Shown piece after piece: positions 35,046-46,263 of a stretch of DNA of 64,000 nt. The position numbers and the translations under genes were made by a program. Position 1 is the first letter of the stretch; the number at the start of each line of letters is the position of its first letter. Source of the stretch: Earliella scabrosa (taxonomy: Eukaryota > Basidiomycota > Agaricomycetes > Polyporales > Polyporaceae). The notes below the pieces were generated by a model. The model was given only the letters and a program-made list of their open reading frames with translations. It ran no database searches and had not been told where the DNA came from. The stretch covers positions 310,001-374,000 of the forward strand of contig JABYQQ010000026.1 in assembly GCA_022605405.1 (NCBI GenBank), written 5' to 3'.

Positions 35046-35587
35046 CGTATTCCAGTTCAATGAACTATGTGTCTACGCAACCATTTTGACTTAGAGGAGA
35101 CTACGTTGCGATTATAATTCAGATAGTAGTAGCATCAGTGGGGACAAAGGTGAACTGGGTGATAATGATACTGGAAAACGAGGCAGAAGAAGCAGAGCAG
35201 ACAGCGGTAGGTTTCGCAAGGGAGACGGAGCGGGAGAACAACGGATCGGGGTGTAAGCAGCAATCTTACAGACATACCCTGCTTAGGCACTTCTTTGATT
35301 CATGGGTGTTGCTTGACCAACACCACAAACGCCGCGTAGTTACATTATTTTACTCCTTTTCTGACCGTCTTGTTGCACTTTGTTTACACACGGCCTTGTC
35401 AATATGTCGAAGATTTTTATCGCTTGCGACCCTGTGGCGCATACTAATGCTTCCCTACTCCACTTTCCACTACAATACACAGCCTTTTCCCGGCCTAACC
35501 AAAGCCGTCCAGCCCGGCCGTGCCGCCCCGCCCGATTGTCCCGCCCAGCCCGGTCCACACGCCTGAGGGTTGCCCAATTCCGCTCTC
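35046..35587. other. Noncoding spacer in the KDZ element
   Basis: 540 bp between the left repeat block and the first cargo gene. CCCGGCC motifs cluster at 35495-35560. No gene supported. Confidence 0.4.
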
Positions 35588-36339
35588 TTACTGAGTAGAA
35601 TCACGTTTTCTTTTTGAGCTTCCAGTCGTGGACGTCGATGTGTTGTTAGATCCCGCGGCTTGCATCAGGTCTGTGACAGCATCAAGCCGGTCCTTTGCGA
35701 GATCCTTGATGGTGTCGGCAAGCTGGAGGGTCTCAGAGATGTCGACATGGTAGCTCGTTATAGGGCGATACTGCAGGTGGTCAGCTTATGGACAGCATTG
35801 CCTAGAAGCTTGCACTTACCACCCACGGATCGTCACCACGCCACCAACTGGGCCATCCACTGCCCGGCCCGGCCTGCCCGGCCTGCCCGGCTTGACCGAT
35901 CCACCTCCACCATTGGTCCCGGCCCAGCGAGGTACCAGTAAAGTCAAGACGAGGTGGTCGGTTTTCAATGAGGTCCGGTACGTTGAGGTTTCTCATATCG
36001 ATCTTCAGACTGACATCTTTCCACTCGACTTCCCGCAGAATCGCTTTGAGGAGGGGAGGAGTCCCTCGGTACTTCGGCCGCTCATTGTCATCAACCTGCA
36101 TGAGGGTAACGTTGAGGATACCAATTGCACTAATGGCATACCACTGAATTCCTGTTGTCAGTGAGATATTCATCCATAAACTTCATATCACTTACCACCT
36201 CCCTGCCCAAGCCCTGACTGTACCGATTATTCATCTCCTCATCCGCATCCTCGGGGTAAACCTTGAGGGCATGAAAGATGCGCCAAGCGATGTGCTCCAG
36301 CTCGGCGAATGCGACGCGGCCTGCAGTGCAGAGAGACAT
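35588..36339 (-). CDS. Small conserved KDZ/TET cassette protein (A copy)
   Basis: Protein of 216 aa in three exons (36339-36196, 36143-35820, 35770-35588), both introns phase 0. The first exon ends GLGREV and the second begins WYAISAIGILNV, with PLLKAILREVEWKDVSL in the middle. The C-terminus has a helical DISETLQLADTIKDLAKDRL segment and a basic tail (SSKRKRDSTQ). It aligns with the cassette B gene at 61721-62494 in length, exon structure and motifs (GREL/WIAIGAAG, LLKHVEWKPDRSL). No known domain recognised. A run of GQAGQAGQAG comes from the element's dispersed CCGG motif. It lies 245 bp downstream of the transposase gene on the same strand. Confidence 0.7.
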
Positions 36340-36584
36340 AGTGGTGGACTATGATGGTGGTTGGAGATCAACCCAAATCAGCGGCTTTCTAGTGTGCTGC
36401 GGTTGGGGTTTTTTCTATATCTGGTAACTGATCACCACCTGGTACGTATGCATCCAGAGTCCAACCGAGAGAGCCGTACCGGCCGGCCAGGCCGGCTCAA
36501 ATTCGTGAGCCCACTAATAGCCTTCTTCATTACGCCAAACACTCTGTTGGCCATAAATATATAATCGACATTCTTTACGCTCGA

Positions 36585-39500
36585 CTACAAGGACTGTGGC
36601 TGGTACATATATCGCGCCTTTGTAAACAATGCATCGGCATGGGCATGCATCGCTGCCCACATTTCCGCCTGTGAAGCCGCATATGCACAGCACCCACTGT
36701 TGGGGTCTGCCGACTGGGAGCGTTTTAACCACATGTTAGACCTGCGCTGTAAGTCCCGCAACATATTCTCCATCTCTAAGGGCACCAGCTTGACCTCCTC
36801 CCTCCACCGGGCACACCGTGCATGTGCACGCAACCATATCACACGGTACACTTCAGTTGTACAGCAAGAATGAGCCAATGGTAGGGGAGTGTTGCGTTAA
36901 ATTGACTTACTTTCAGCCATCCAAGGACTGTCGCGTGAATCTCCCTCCACGTCCATGCCCCAAAACCAGGCCAGATGAAGTTTTGAAACTCCCCGCACTC
37001 CCTGCTCAATGAGAGCTGTGTTAGCACGTAGGTCCGACTTGAGGAGTGGACGGTATAGCGCTAGATGTTTGTCGAGGGCAGCTTTCTCTGAGGCAACCGA
37101 GACATCGAAGAGTTGCTGGAAGGCATCCCGGGCAGCTGAATAGACACGGGCACTGTTCGTCACTGCGGCATCGGCAACATGGACTTCATCAAAGCTGCGT
37201 AGTTTTTTTCTTTGGGAGTTCGCCTTGCGGACAGAACTTCGGTAGAGAAAGGATTTGTAGCCTAGACCGACCCGGACACCGTGGAGGGCATCATTCATCT
37301 GGCCAATCCGCAGGCTACGCTCTGCTTGGACTAGAGTAGAGAGCCCATATCTGGAGCATTTGGCAGGACCTAGGGTGGATGGAAGCGGAATTTGCAGTCG
37401 CTCTGGCGGAATTGTGTGGACATTGTGCAGCGAAAAGGATGGGGGTGTAGTGGGCGGTTCGCCCGGGTGGCCCGGCTCGTCAGAGTCGGGCGTCCCGAGT
37501 GTACCGTCTAGCCCGTCCCACTCGGCTCCCAATGGCGAGGTGTCTGGCCCTAGAGTTGCGGCAACGTTTGCCACTTCATGTCTAAGAAAAGTTCTTGCGT
37601 CAACCTGAAAACGCTCGATGTCCTTCAGGAGCTTTGTCCGCATCTGTTCCAAGGCGAGTTTGTCGCCCATCGGGGCATTTGAGGAGGTGGCACGAGCCTT
37701 GGCTGCTACTGTCAAGCTAAAAACATGGCTGCATGAGCAATACATAATAATATAATCATAAAACAACAGACCATGTCTCCTGTATCTTTAAACCGGAGGC
37801 GATCCAGGTGGCAGTTCCCCGTTGGCCTCGCACCTTGGCATTCTCGTCACGGATCATGTCATACTGAATCTGCGCCCGGGAGGGCACTTTGGTGCTCGTC
37901 AGACAATGTACAGACAGATTTAAAATGAGTACGCACACTTCTTGCTCTGTACCTCGTAGATGTCCATTGCTGCGTAGTTGGAAGAACGCTCACGGGCGGC
38001 TTTCTCGGCTTGAGCGGTCCAGGCGGCTTGGTCGTCAGCTCCGGTCCGACGATTGAGAGCCTCGAACGCTTCTTCGGCTGGTCCAATTTCCGAACATGCA
38101 TCTTTCCACTTTCGCACTAGAGCAGGGGCTTGTGGATTGTTAACATCAATGTTCAATGCAGCACACACAGCAAGAAACACACCTAACCGTACAAGTTTCA
38201 TCCAATTTGAGTCCTCAATATGATCGTCTAGCATCTCCTGGCGATGAGCAGTTGACATTCCACGTGTACTGCCCGATATATCGTTTAGCTTGACCCATAG
38301 CGACTCGATCACTTCACCAAGCTGAACTCCGGCACCAGGTATGAAGTTGGGCGAGAACCGAGGGTAACAGGATGACTGGTGCGCATGGACGTGGAACTGA
38401 CCGATGCCACCGGTGAGCTTCAAGCCGTCAGGCAGATGCAGCGCGGGACTCTTGCGGAACCGCTCGGCCAGATGCACAAAGTAGTGACACCAGATGTCGT
38501 AAAGGACAAGGAGCAGTATGATTCCGCTCAGAAAGACGGACGCCTGACAGAGCGAGTAGTCCATGTTCCGCTGTCTGTTATGATCTGTGAGCAAAGGATA
38601 ACTAGAGCAAGAATGCCAATCATACTTCTCTCCTCCGTGAAAGTCACATACGCAGTGTGGAATAAAAAAACCATGGCGGCTACAGGCGGCAGCTGCGATG
38701 CCAGTTGCCTCCAAAGGGGCTCGCTCGGCTGAGGCGGCAAGGACGGCTCGATGCTCGTTGCATTCCAGTTTCTACGTCATAATCATCGACGACAAGGCTC
38801 ACTGGTGGGAAGATTGTCACGCACCTGCTTAATCTCAACTGCATTGCCTAGATGCTCCTTGTAGGGAGCATCAGTGACCATATACCCATGGCCGTCAGCC
38901 AAGCGCACATCATTCTGAGGGTTTTTCATGGCTTGATGCTCAGCTGAAAAATTGCCATCCATGATGATCGACGCCATATACTTCCACCTTGTGCTTCGGT
39001 TAGTCAACGCCACTGAGCATAAGAAAGCCCTTACTGCTCCGGATCATCTTGCCAGCCCTCAGGGAGATTCACACCCGGACGCGGACAAGCCGGACAGGCC
39101 GTAGTCAGTTGACCCGGTCGAACCGGTTCGTCCGGCTCATATCCAACACCGTTGCGTTTGCGTGCTTGCAGATTGCGCCACTGACGGGAGACCCTTAGTA
39201 AATCCCGGTATCGATCCTGAAATATCTCCCTCAGTGCAGGATCAGCATGACATTGATCCATCAACGTACAGGGACACTGTGGGGAAATGTGTTGTTCGTT
39301 AACCGCTGCAGCCGGGTGTAGTATGACAGAGCTGGCGTTTTACACTCCTTGTTGGTAAGAAGAAAATCGTCCAGAACCCTGAAGGTGAAAACAGTCTGAG
39401 GACGCTGAGAAGTTGCAGGATAGAATCCCATGCGAAGAAGCTGCTCGTTGGGGGGAGGTGCATTGCGACAGGTGCAAAAGTCGAAAGGAAGTTCGTGGAT

Positions 39501-41105
39501 TCCCGTGGTGTCGACAACCACTATGATGCGCGATCCCCCAAACCGAAAGACGGGTGCCCAGAGTTGAGAGGGTGTGGCTGCTGGATGGATGATATGGGCA
39601 ATGTCTTGGCCTTCGTCATCTTCGGAGAGTCCATACGGTCTTGCATCACCTACATCCTCCTCATAGTCTTCCTCCATTATCTCTTTGATATCTTCGTCCT
39701 GGAATGGGATCGTTATTCCCTTGAACGGGTCTCCCGGCCCGCCCGGAACCGCCGGGTCCCGAAAGAGCTCCTCTTCTGCTTTACGCTTCTGACCCCCTGT
39801 AGAATGAGATGAAGCGGGGGAATTGGCAGCACTTGCAGAGGGTAGACTTGATGGGGGGGAAGGGGGGGAGGACCCAGCTTGAGCAGCCAGGTGGCGCTGC
39901 AGGGTGGGATGGCGGATGTCCCTCGGGTCCGTGAGGATGATCAGGGGGGGTTTGGTGGCCGCTTGCGAGGCAGTTGAACTGGATAAGTCACCCTGAGAAG
40001 TAGAGTCTCTGCTGCCTAAAGATGTCTCCCTGCTACACAGAGCATTAGTAACAATGTTACAGGGGACCAGCTTCTTCCAAAAGGCGCTCACTGGTTGACA
40101 GCATCAGTGGTACGATGAACCAAGTTTCCCCGGCTCAGAGAATGTGTAGTAGCCGCTGTGGACAGTGGAATATGGGAATTACTTCTTGGCAGGCGGTGGG
40201 GAAGAGGACGGATCAGTCGATGGGTCGGAGTGGATGGCTCTGGCGATGATGAGGCACTGACGAGACCAGCACGTGGCAACGATTTTGGTGTGGGATAGAA
40301 CAACCGTGGAGGGCCGGATAGCGGTGTGTGAATTTCCTCCGAGGTTGACTGTGTGGCTAATGCTCCATTGTCTTCCTCGGATGCGGGCGGTAGGGTTGCC
40401 GGTCTCGGAGAGGGCACCGGCTCCCACGGTCCAGTCGGTGTAACCGGGGTGCCCGGCGTGACCGGTCCACGGCCCATCCCCTGTGCCTGGCTAGCAGGAC
40501 ACAATTCTCCCGCATGGCCCACATGTATCGCAACACCCAGATGTCTCAGAGAGCCCCGTGTATAGTGTGTTCCCGACCATACCTCAACCCGGTGGAATGG
40601 GTCGCGAGTGTGTTCGTCCCGACAGCAGGAAGCACAGCGGGGGGGCGAACCGATGCAATCCACACACCTCCAGTTTGCTACGGAGTATCCACAGCGGCAT
40701 TTGGCATCATGTCCTCCTCCCTCTCTCTCGTAAAGAATTTGGAGATAGGGATCCCGCAGTCTTTCCATCCAAAAACGCTGGTAGTCGTTTGGACTCTGAT
40801 GTGTTCCTCTCAATCACAAGCAGAGCCGAGATAGCCTCTGAACGTACCATCTTGCCGGAGTGCAGCTCCATTGGTGGAGGACAAAACTCATGCTCACGTC
40901 CTGGATCTGGTGGAGGTGATGATGGTGTGGTTGTTCTGGTGCGCTTCTGACGAGGAGGCCGAATGGGGCGCGCATCCGGTGCAACCGGTCTGGACGGTTC
41001 CTTCGGTTTGGTGAGTATGTACTTGGGTCCTCGTCGTGTCCGCTTGGCTGTCACCACTTGTTGATCCAAAACATCGCAAGCATCAATCCGTACACCGCGA
41101 GCCAT
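36585..41105 (-). CDS. KDZ transposase with CxC2-like cysteine cluster
   Basis: Transposase of 1,323 aa. Eleven exons: 41105-40848, 40777-40092, 40029-39270, 39216-39035, 38987-38825, 38771-38626, 38574-38183, 38128-37939, 37894-37772, 37716-36911, 36850-36585; frame closes throughout. The N-terminal cysteine cluster (CRCG, then WRCVDC, CASCC and HTRDPFHRVEVW) is the CxC2 type linked to KDZ transposases. Then come TTGIHELPFDFC, FRVLDDF and ECKTPALSYY. The KDZ core follows: ACSRHGFFIP, RNMDYSLCQA, LYDIWCHY, GIGQFHVHAH, then FIPGAGVQLGE and AHRQEMLDDH. The last third is coiled and basic. It catalyses cut-and-paste movement of the element. No stops or frameshifts, so it is a candidate autonomous transposase. 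It starts only 46 bp after the TET/JBP stop. Confidence 0.93.
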
Positions 41106-41151
41106 TGTGTGGGGGGGAAAGTCACAGTTCAATAGGGTGGAGACAAGGCAA

Positions 41152-42457
41152 TTACAGCGGAAGTGGATACCGGTCTCCACGCATCCAGGAGACCGTCGGT
41201 ATAGACTGGTTTGTATGTACAGCATCAGTCATAAACCACGAGTAGCATAACCGATCAGGGTCCACCTCCGCCACCCCATGATGTAGCAGCAAACTGCTGA
41301 TGAGCGCGATGCTGCCTGGCCGGTAGGCTACCCGGATGCCGATGTTTCGGAGTGCCAGAGTGGCACGTTGATAGCTACCGAGGGTGACCAGAAGGTCGTA
41401 CCATGTGGGTTGCCCTGAGACATCCCGATGGAACGGAGTTTGGCGATTGCTGATAATCTGAACCATGTTGAAGACAGTGGGCCATCGCGCAATCGCCTCC
41501 TTGCAGTTTGGATGATCCGACATGATCTTGATAAGAGAGTTGCGGCCCGCCATGTAGAGATCTGGATGAGTCACCCGGAGAATGGCACTGAGCAGAGCCC
41601 CAGTTTCGCGCATGCGCGCAGCCCATGTCTGTCCAGCTGATGACGCCAGACATGGACTGGGTGATGGGGCAAACTTGGCACTCTACACGAGGTCAGTGAG
41701 ACCTTGCACATGCAAGGCAAAACAGGCTGACCTTGTGACCAACAGCGTATCCACCTGGGCTTGCCAGCCAAGCTCCGCATGGCCATTCATGACCAGGCCG
41801 ATAAAATGTGGGTGAGGTGCGCCACTGCTTCGCCTCCTCCCCTGGGACTGCCGGAGTTCCCTTGGTGTGCAAATTGGGGCGGATGCTCTCGGTGGCGTAG
41901 AGCATTACACCCTGCGAGGATGTTGAGTCAATGAAAATGAGCATTTGGACAGAGATACTTACCTGACGTCTGATGTCGAACATGCCGGGAAGAAACCAAG
42001 CCAGCACATTCTCGTCTCTGTCCAAGAGAATTGCGGGCCGTTGGAGTAGAAGCAGCTCGTTGGCCCGTATCTCATCGATGGAGCAGATTGGAGGAAATTC
42101 GGTGAGAAGCTTATCTTCTATCAATGGATCCATCCCGCTGGGCATCTTGGAGAGCCTGCTTCGGAGGTCATCCGCTCGCCAAGAAACAGATACTAGCACA
42201 CATGAGCATCTCAAAAACACATTCGCTGAAGACTTACCAGAGTGTGTCCATGCGGACGCAAGTATTTTTGCAGCGCGGACCAAGTCGGTCTGGACCTCGT
42301 CGGACCACTGCGGGGCACCACCGGGCTTCAGTCGAAGTGCAGCACGCCATGCCTTCTCGCCTTGGATAATTGCCAGAAAAATATCTTGAAGATACGCAGA
42401 CATCGAGTCTTGCAGGCGTAGGTAATCCTGAAATATATCATCAGGTGAGTGGCTCAT
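41152..42457 (-). CDS. TET/JBP-family 2-oxoglutarate/Fe(II) dioxygenase (A copy)
   Basis: Protein of 386 aa in four exons (42457-42238, 42192-41963, 41911-41732, 41682-41152). Iron-binding residues are His295-x-Asp297 (FHRDVSG) and His345 (HHGV); Arg354 (DRLCYSW) is the expected 2-oxoglutarate-binding residue. The context HRDxxGxPxWYDLLxxxG matches fungal TET/JBP proteins, which oxidise 5-methylcytosine in DNA. It is homologous to the B copy at 59492-60855, with matching exon lengths (220/230/180/531 versus 223/233/177/558) and identical intron phases. The N-terminal 110 residues are helical and specific to this pair. Divergent from the HMG-like gene (471-bp gap). Activity and base specificity are inferred. 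Confidence 0.85.
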
Positions 42458-42928
42458 TGTGTGGGTCGGGGTGCAGTGAGTGGAGGCGACGCTGGGGCCT
42501 GTTGACACCAGCGCCCAAATGCACACCACGCCCCTGCCGCATGATCACAATGCGGTACATTTGGCTGCGGAATGGCATGTGGTTTCATGTGAATAGAGAG
42601 GAGCTTTGATCATTGCAGAACAATTGTGCTGTCCGAAACCGGAAGATCCATTGTCCAAGAAGTGGACATGTATTCAACTTGGCACCAGATAGTGGCTCCA
42701 CACGCAGACCGAGTGTTTGTGAACGGTGCAATCTGTGGTGAGTTGTCAACTTCACCGGCCAGGGCAGGAGGGTGCGTCGGGCAGAGCAGCGAGCATCTAG
42801 TCATGGCATATCGTCCAAATCGACGAATATAAAGTGCGAACCGGGCGACCCGGGTCCTCCGAGCAAGTCGTCTCCTGTCTCTCCTGCTCATCAAATCTCT
42901 CAGTCCCAACTCCCTCACTTCATCGCTC
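42458..42928. promoter_or_regulatory. Divergent promoter region, TET/JBP A and HMG-like gene
   Basis: 471 bp between two start codons facing away from each other. A TATA-like AATATAAAG at about 42826-42834 is roughly 100 bp upstream of the HMG-like gene. CCGG-rich motifs (GAACCGGGCGACCCGGG) lie just downstream of it. Confidence 0.5.
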
Positions 42929-45900
42929 ATGGTCGACATCGACATTCAGCTCACTAAAGAGGAGACGGAGTATCTTGGGACGTTCCTCGACTCCTGGACG
43001 TCCAAGTCACGCAAGGAAAAGAACACTCTCAAGAACACCATCGTGACGAAGATTCTTCAGGATCGGCAGCATGATCCTGAGGACATGTGGGCCCGGGCTT
43101 TCATGAAATTGGTATGTCGCCCCATTTCACAAGCCACATCGAACCATCTAACGTGCATGCCGGGTGTGTATGATCAGAAGGTCGCTTCGTGGATGTCGAA
43201 CCATGTCACCAATCGTAACAACCGCCTCCCGCGCGTTCTCAAGACCCTTTGGACTGGCCGTGAGGTGTACTGTATTAAGCATGTCGACGATGTCGTCGCG
43301 GAGACCGAGCGGATGGTCGCTGCTGGTGTCCACCACATCGCCGCTGTTAACAAAGCCCGTGCGAGTCTCTGGAACGACCTGTCGGACGACGAGAAGCACG
43401 AGTGGGAGACGATGGCCGAGCAGTGGAACATTGAGGGGCCGGATGAGGAGGTGCGTGCTGAGTGAGTATTAACTCTGACTCGGGCGGCACGGTGCACCCG
43501 GGATGGCCGGTCAATGCTGACTGATGTGTTACAAGAATAGCAGAGAAACGGCTGCCAGACTGGGTTCAAGGCTTCACGGCGCTCCTGAGCGATCAAGCTT
43601 CAGCAATCGTGTGGATCTACTTCTACTACTTGGACAAGAACGGGAAGCTGAAGTCTGGACGGTATGTAACCGGCTATACCGGGCAGACCGGTCGCTTATG
43701 TCGGACCTGGCAGGTTTGACTCGACGATGATGTGGCACGACCAGGATCCTTCTGTTCCCTGTTTTGTAGACCTCTATCCTAGCTGGCATAAAGATCCCAG
43801 TCGTTACTATGCCAAGTACTCGATGCGTGCACTTCTCGGTGACGACTCGGACTCGGATTCCGTGCCGGGCCCCCCAGAGGCTGCGGAGTACGAGTTTGAG
43901 TTTTTCGACGACGGACTCCCCATCCTACCTCCAATTTCGCTCTTCCGCACCAAGCCTCCCAAGGAGAAAGTTATGCGGCGCTTCCTCAATGCACACTGGG
44001 GTGAGTGCAGTCGAACCTTGACCCGGGAGGACCGGGCGGACCGGGCTGACCGGTCGATTCAGAACAGGCCAGTGGGGGCTTCAGCGACCAGGTGGCCTGG
44101 GGCGACGTCGCGGCAAACAACGCCACGACCTTCTATGAGGACGTTGTCCCTGAGGGCCTTGTCGTGAAGGATCCCGTCAAGATGCCCGACGCGGATCTTA
44201 CAGCCTGGTGGAGTCGCATCCTTGAGCTCCAGCAATCGCAAGACCCCGACGAGCGGGCCCTGTTCCAGGCGTGGTGGCACAACCACAAGCGCATGGAGCT
44301 TGGTCCGCCTGAGAACGCCCGCAAAAGCAAGAAGAAACAGGGGAAGCGGACGATGGCTGTGCGACCACCCCCTCCCGGCGCACGCAGCCGGCCGACCCGG
44401 GCCCAGAGCGCACCTTCTCCAGAGACCGAAACGAGAAAGTCCAAGGGAAAACCTGGCACCGGGAAGAAGTCTGGCGCATCATCCAAACATCGTGGTCGTC
44501 GCCGGCGCCGGGACAGTGAGGAGGAAGACACAGCACAGAGCTCTGAAGAGTCATCCGAAGATGAGCCGGTCCCGGTTGACTCGGACGGCAGTCCCGACAC
44601 CGTGGACCTGCCACCCCGCAAAGGCACCTCTGGGCGTCCGGTCCGAGCACGTCCTCGCCGCCGTCAGCCATCCCCAGATCCCCCACGACAGGAGCTTCTC
44701 GACGACATCGTGCCAGGGCCACAGAATGCGATCCTTGCTACAGACGATATGACCATCGTCGACCCGCGTGTACCGCCTCTTGACAAGATCGTCACGTTGG
44801 CTCACGGGAAGCCGCCGACGTGGGTGGCACACGATCCGGTTCGGGTGTTTCCCTATCTTTGGTCCCTCGCCAAGGACAAGGAGTACCGGGACTTTCTCAT
44901 CTCGTGGAAGCATATGGTGCGTCCATCCTATACCAAAACAGTCGCAATGCTCAAGTCATGCTAGTTCCGTCGACGGTCCACGCTGCTTAGTGGTGGAGTT
45001 GGGGAGTGGGCGACCTGGGACTCAGGCGATTTCGGCGTGCCTGCCAAGGTTCACAAAACCAGAACCCTCTGGTCCGATCTGCTGGCCTGGGTGTCTGCCT
45101 ATGCCCCAGGCGCATCTTCCTCTGCACGTGAAGTTCAACAATGGTCGCTCGTGGTAGGCCTGATGCTCCGGGATGCCCACATCGCAAACTCGATCGATCC
45201 GACCGACCCGGCCGCACCGGTACCCGGCCAGGGCCCGGAGCATCTCCGCTTGAGCACGTCCAGCTTTGCGGACATCATCAATGTCATCCTTCCAGCATGC
45301 GATCGCTCTCATTGGGATCTGGTCAGCGCGCCGTCAGGCGAACTCCCATCTGCAACAGCCCGGGCAGACCCACCCCGGAAACCGCCCAGCACCAACCGCC
45401 CATCCCAAACCACAGCACGTCCTCCTCCAGTCGTCAAAGGACGGCATGGGAAACCGCCTGGAATTCCTGCTCGAAGTATGGTGTTTGACAGGTCCTCTGC
45501 GGATGAAGTCGAGGACGTCATCATGCGTGACTCCTCTCCCCCTCGGCCGATCCCTGTTACAGCCAAGCTCCCTCCCAAACCGATTGTATACATTCAGAGT
45601 CGACCGCCATCTGGATGGTCGACACCCACGGCTCGTGCTGAGAGTCCATCCACCCCGCCCTCTCCATCCATCTCCCCCACCTCGCCCGCTCCAGCCGCAT
45701 CACCCGGGCCATCCGGTCGTACCTCGCCACCGACCGGCGAATCCATCACAGCAGCCTTACGGGCAATCAAGGCGGGAAAGAGACCGGGTACGTTGGTTGG
45801 TATTTATTTCCTCCTGCTCCCGTACTAAATGTTGCTTATGGGCCGACTGGGATACAACATGGACAGCTGCCGGAGACACCGCTCAAGCCGGTCCCTCCGA

Positions 45901-46090
45901 GGGGCCCGACGGGGGGCCTTCGAACGCAGGGGAGGCTGAGGGGGATCAGATGAACGTCGACGAGGAAATTCCAGAGGTTCCTCAGCAGAAGCCAAAGGGG
46001 GGGAAGAAGGCAGCTGCAGCTGTGCGTGCGGCACAATTGCCTGCGCCAGTCCGTCGGAGCACACGCGTTGGTAAGAAGTCCACCCGGTAA
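42929..46090 (+). CDS. HMG-like uncharacterised protein of the KDZ element
   Basis: Protein of 926 aa in seven exons (42929-43111, 43178-43461, 43536-43661, 43714-44000, 44063-44916, 44965-45787, 45867-46090). Residues about 120-150 (NKARASLWNDLSDDEKHEW) read like part of an HMG-box or related DNA-bending helix, though the first helix is not clear. A globular part follows (IVWIYFYYLDKNGKLKSG, MMWHDQDPS), then a strongly basic/acidic linker rich in Arg, Lys, Ser and Glu, a second globular block and a Pro-rich C-terminus ending VGKKSTR. Chromatin association is an inference from composition. No counterpart is seen in cassette B. The first intron (66 nt) is in frame and stop-free. Confidence 0.7.
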
Positions 46091-46263
46091 CCCTCCTTGC
46101 ATCACACGGTTGTAATTGTACAGAGTTATGAAATCTGCAATTTTGCATCTTGCTCAACTTCCATCTTTGAATTTCTACAAAGTCGTGTAATGCTCAGATC
46201 GAACAGCTTGGGTGAAACACATGTTGCGCGGCAATGATACTACAACACAGAAACTAACGACTT

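Noticed and set aside
35588..36339. Splice acceptor right after CTGACAACAG for the small A gene
   Set aside because: It gives a phase that breaks the conserved frame; the acceptor at GAATTCAG matches the B copy.
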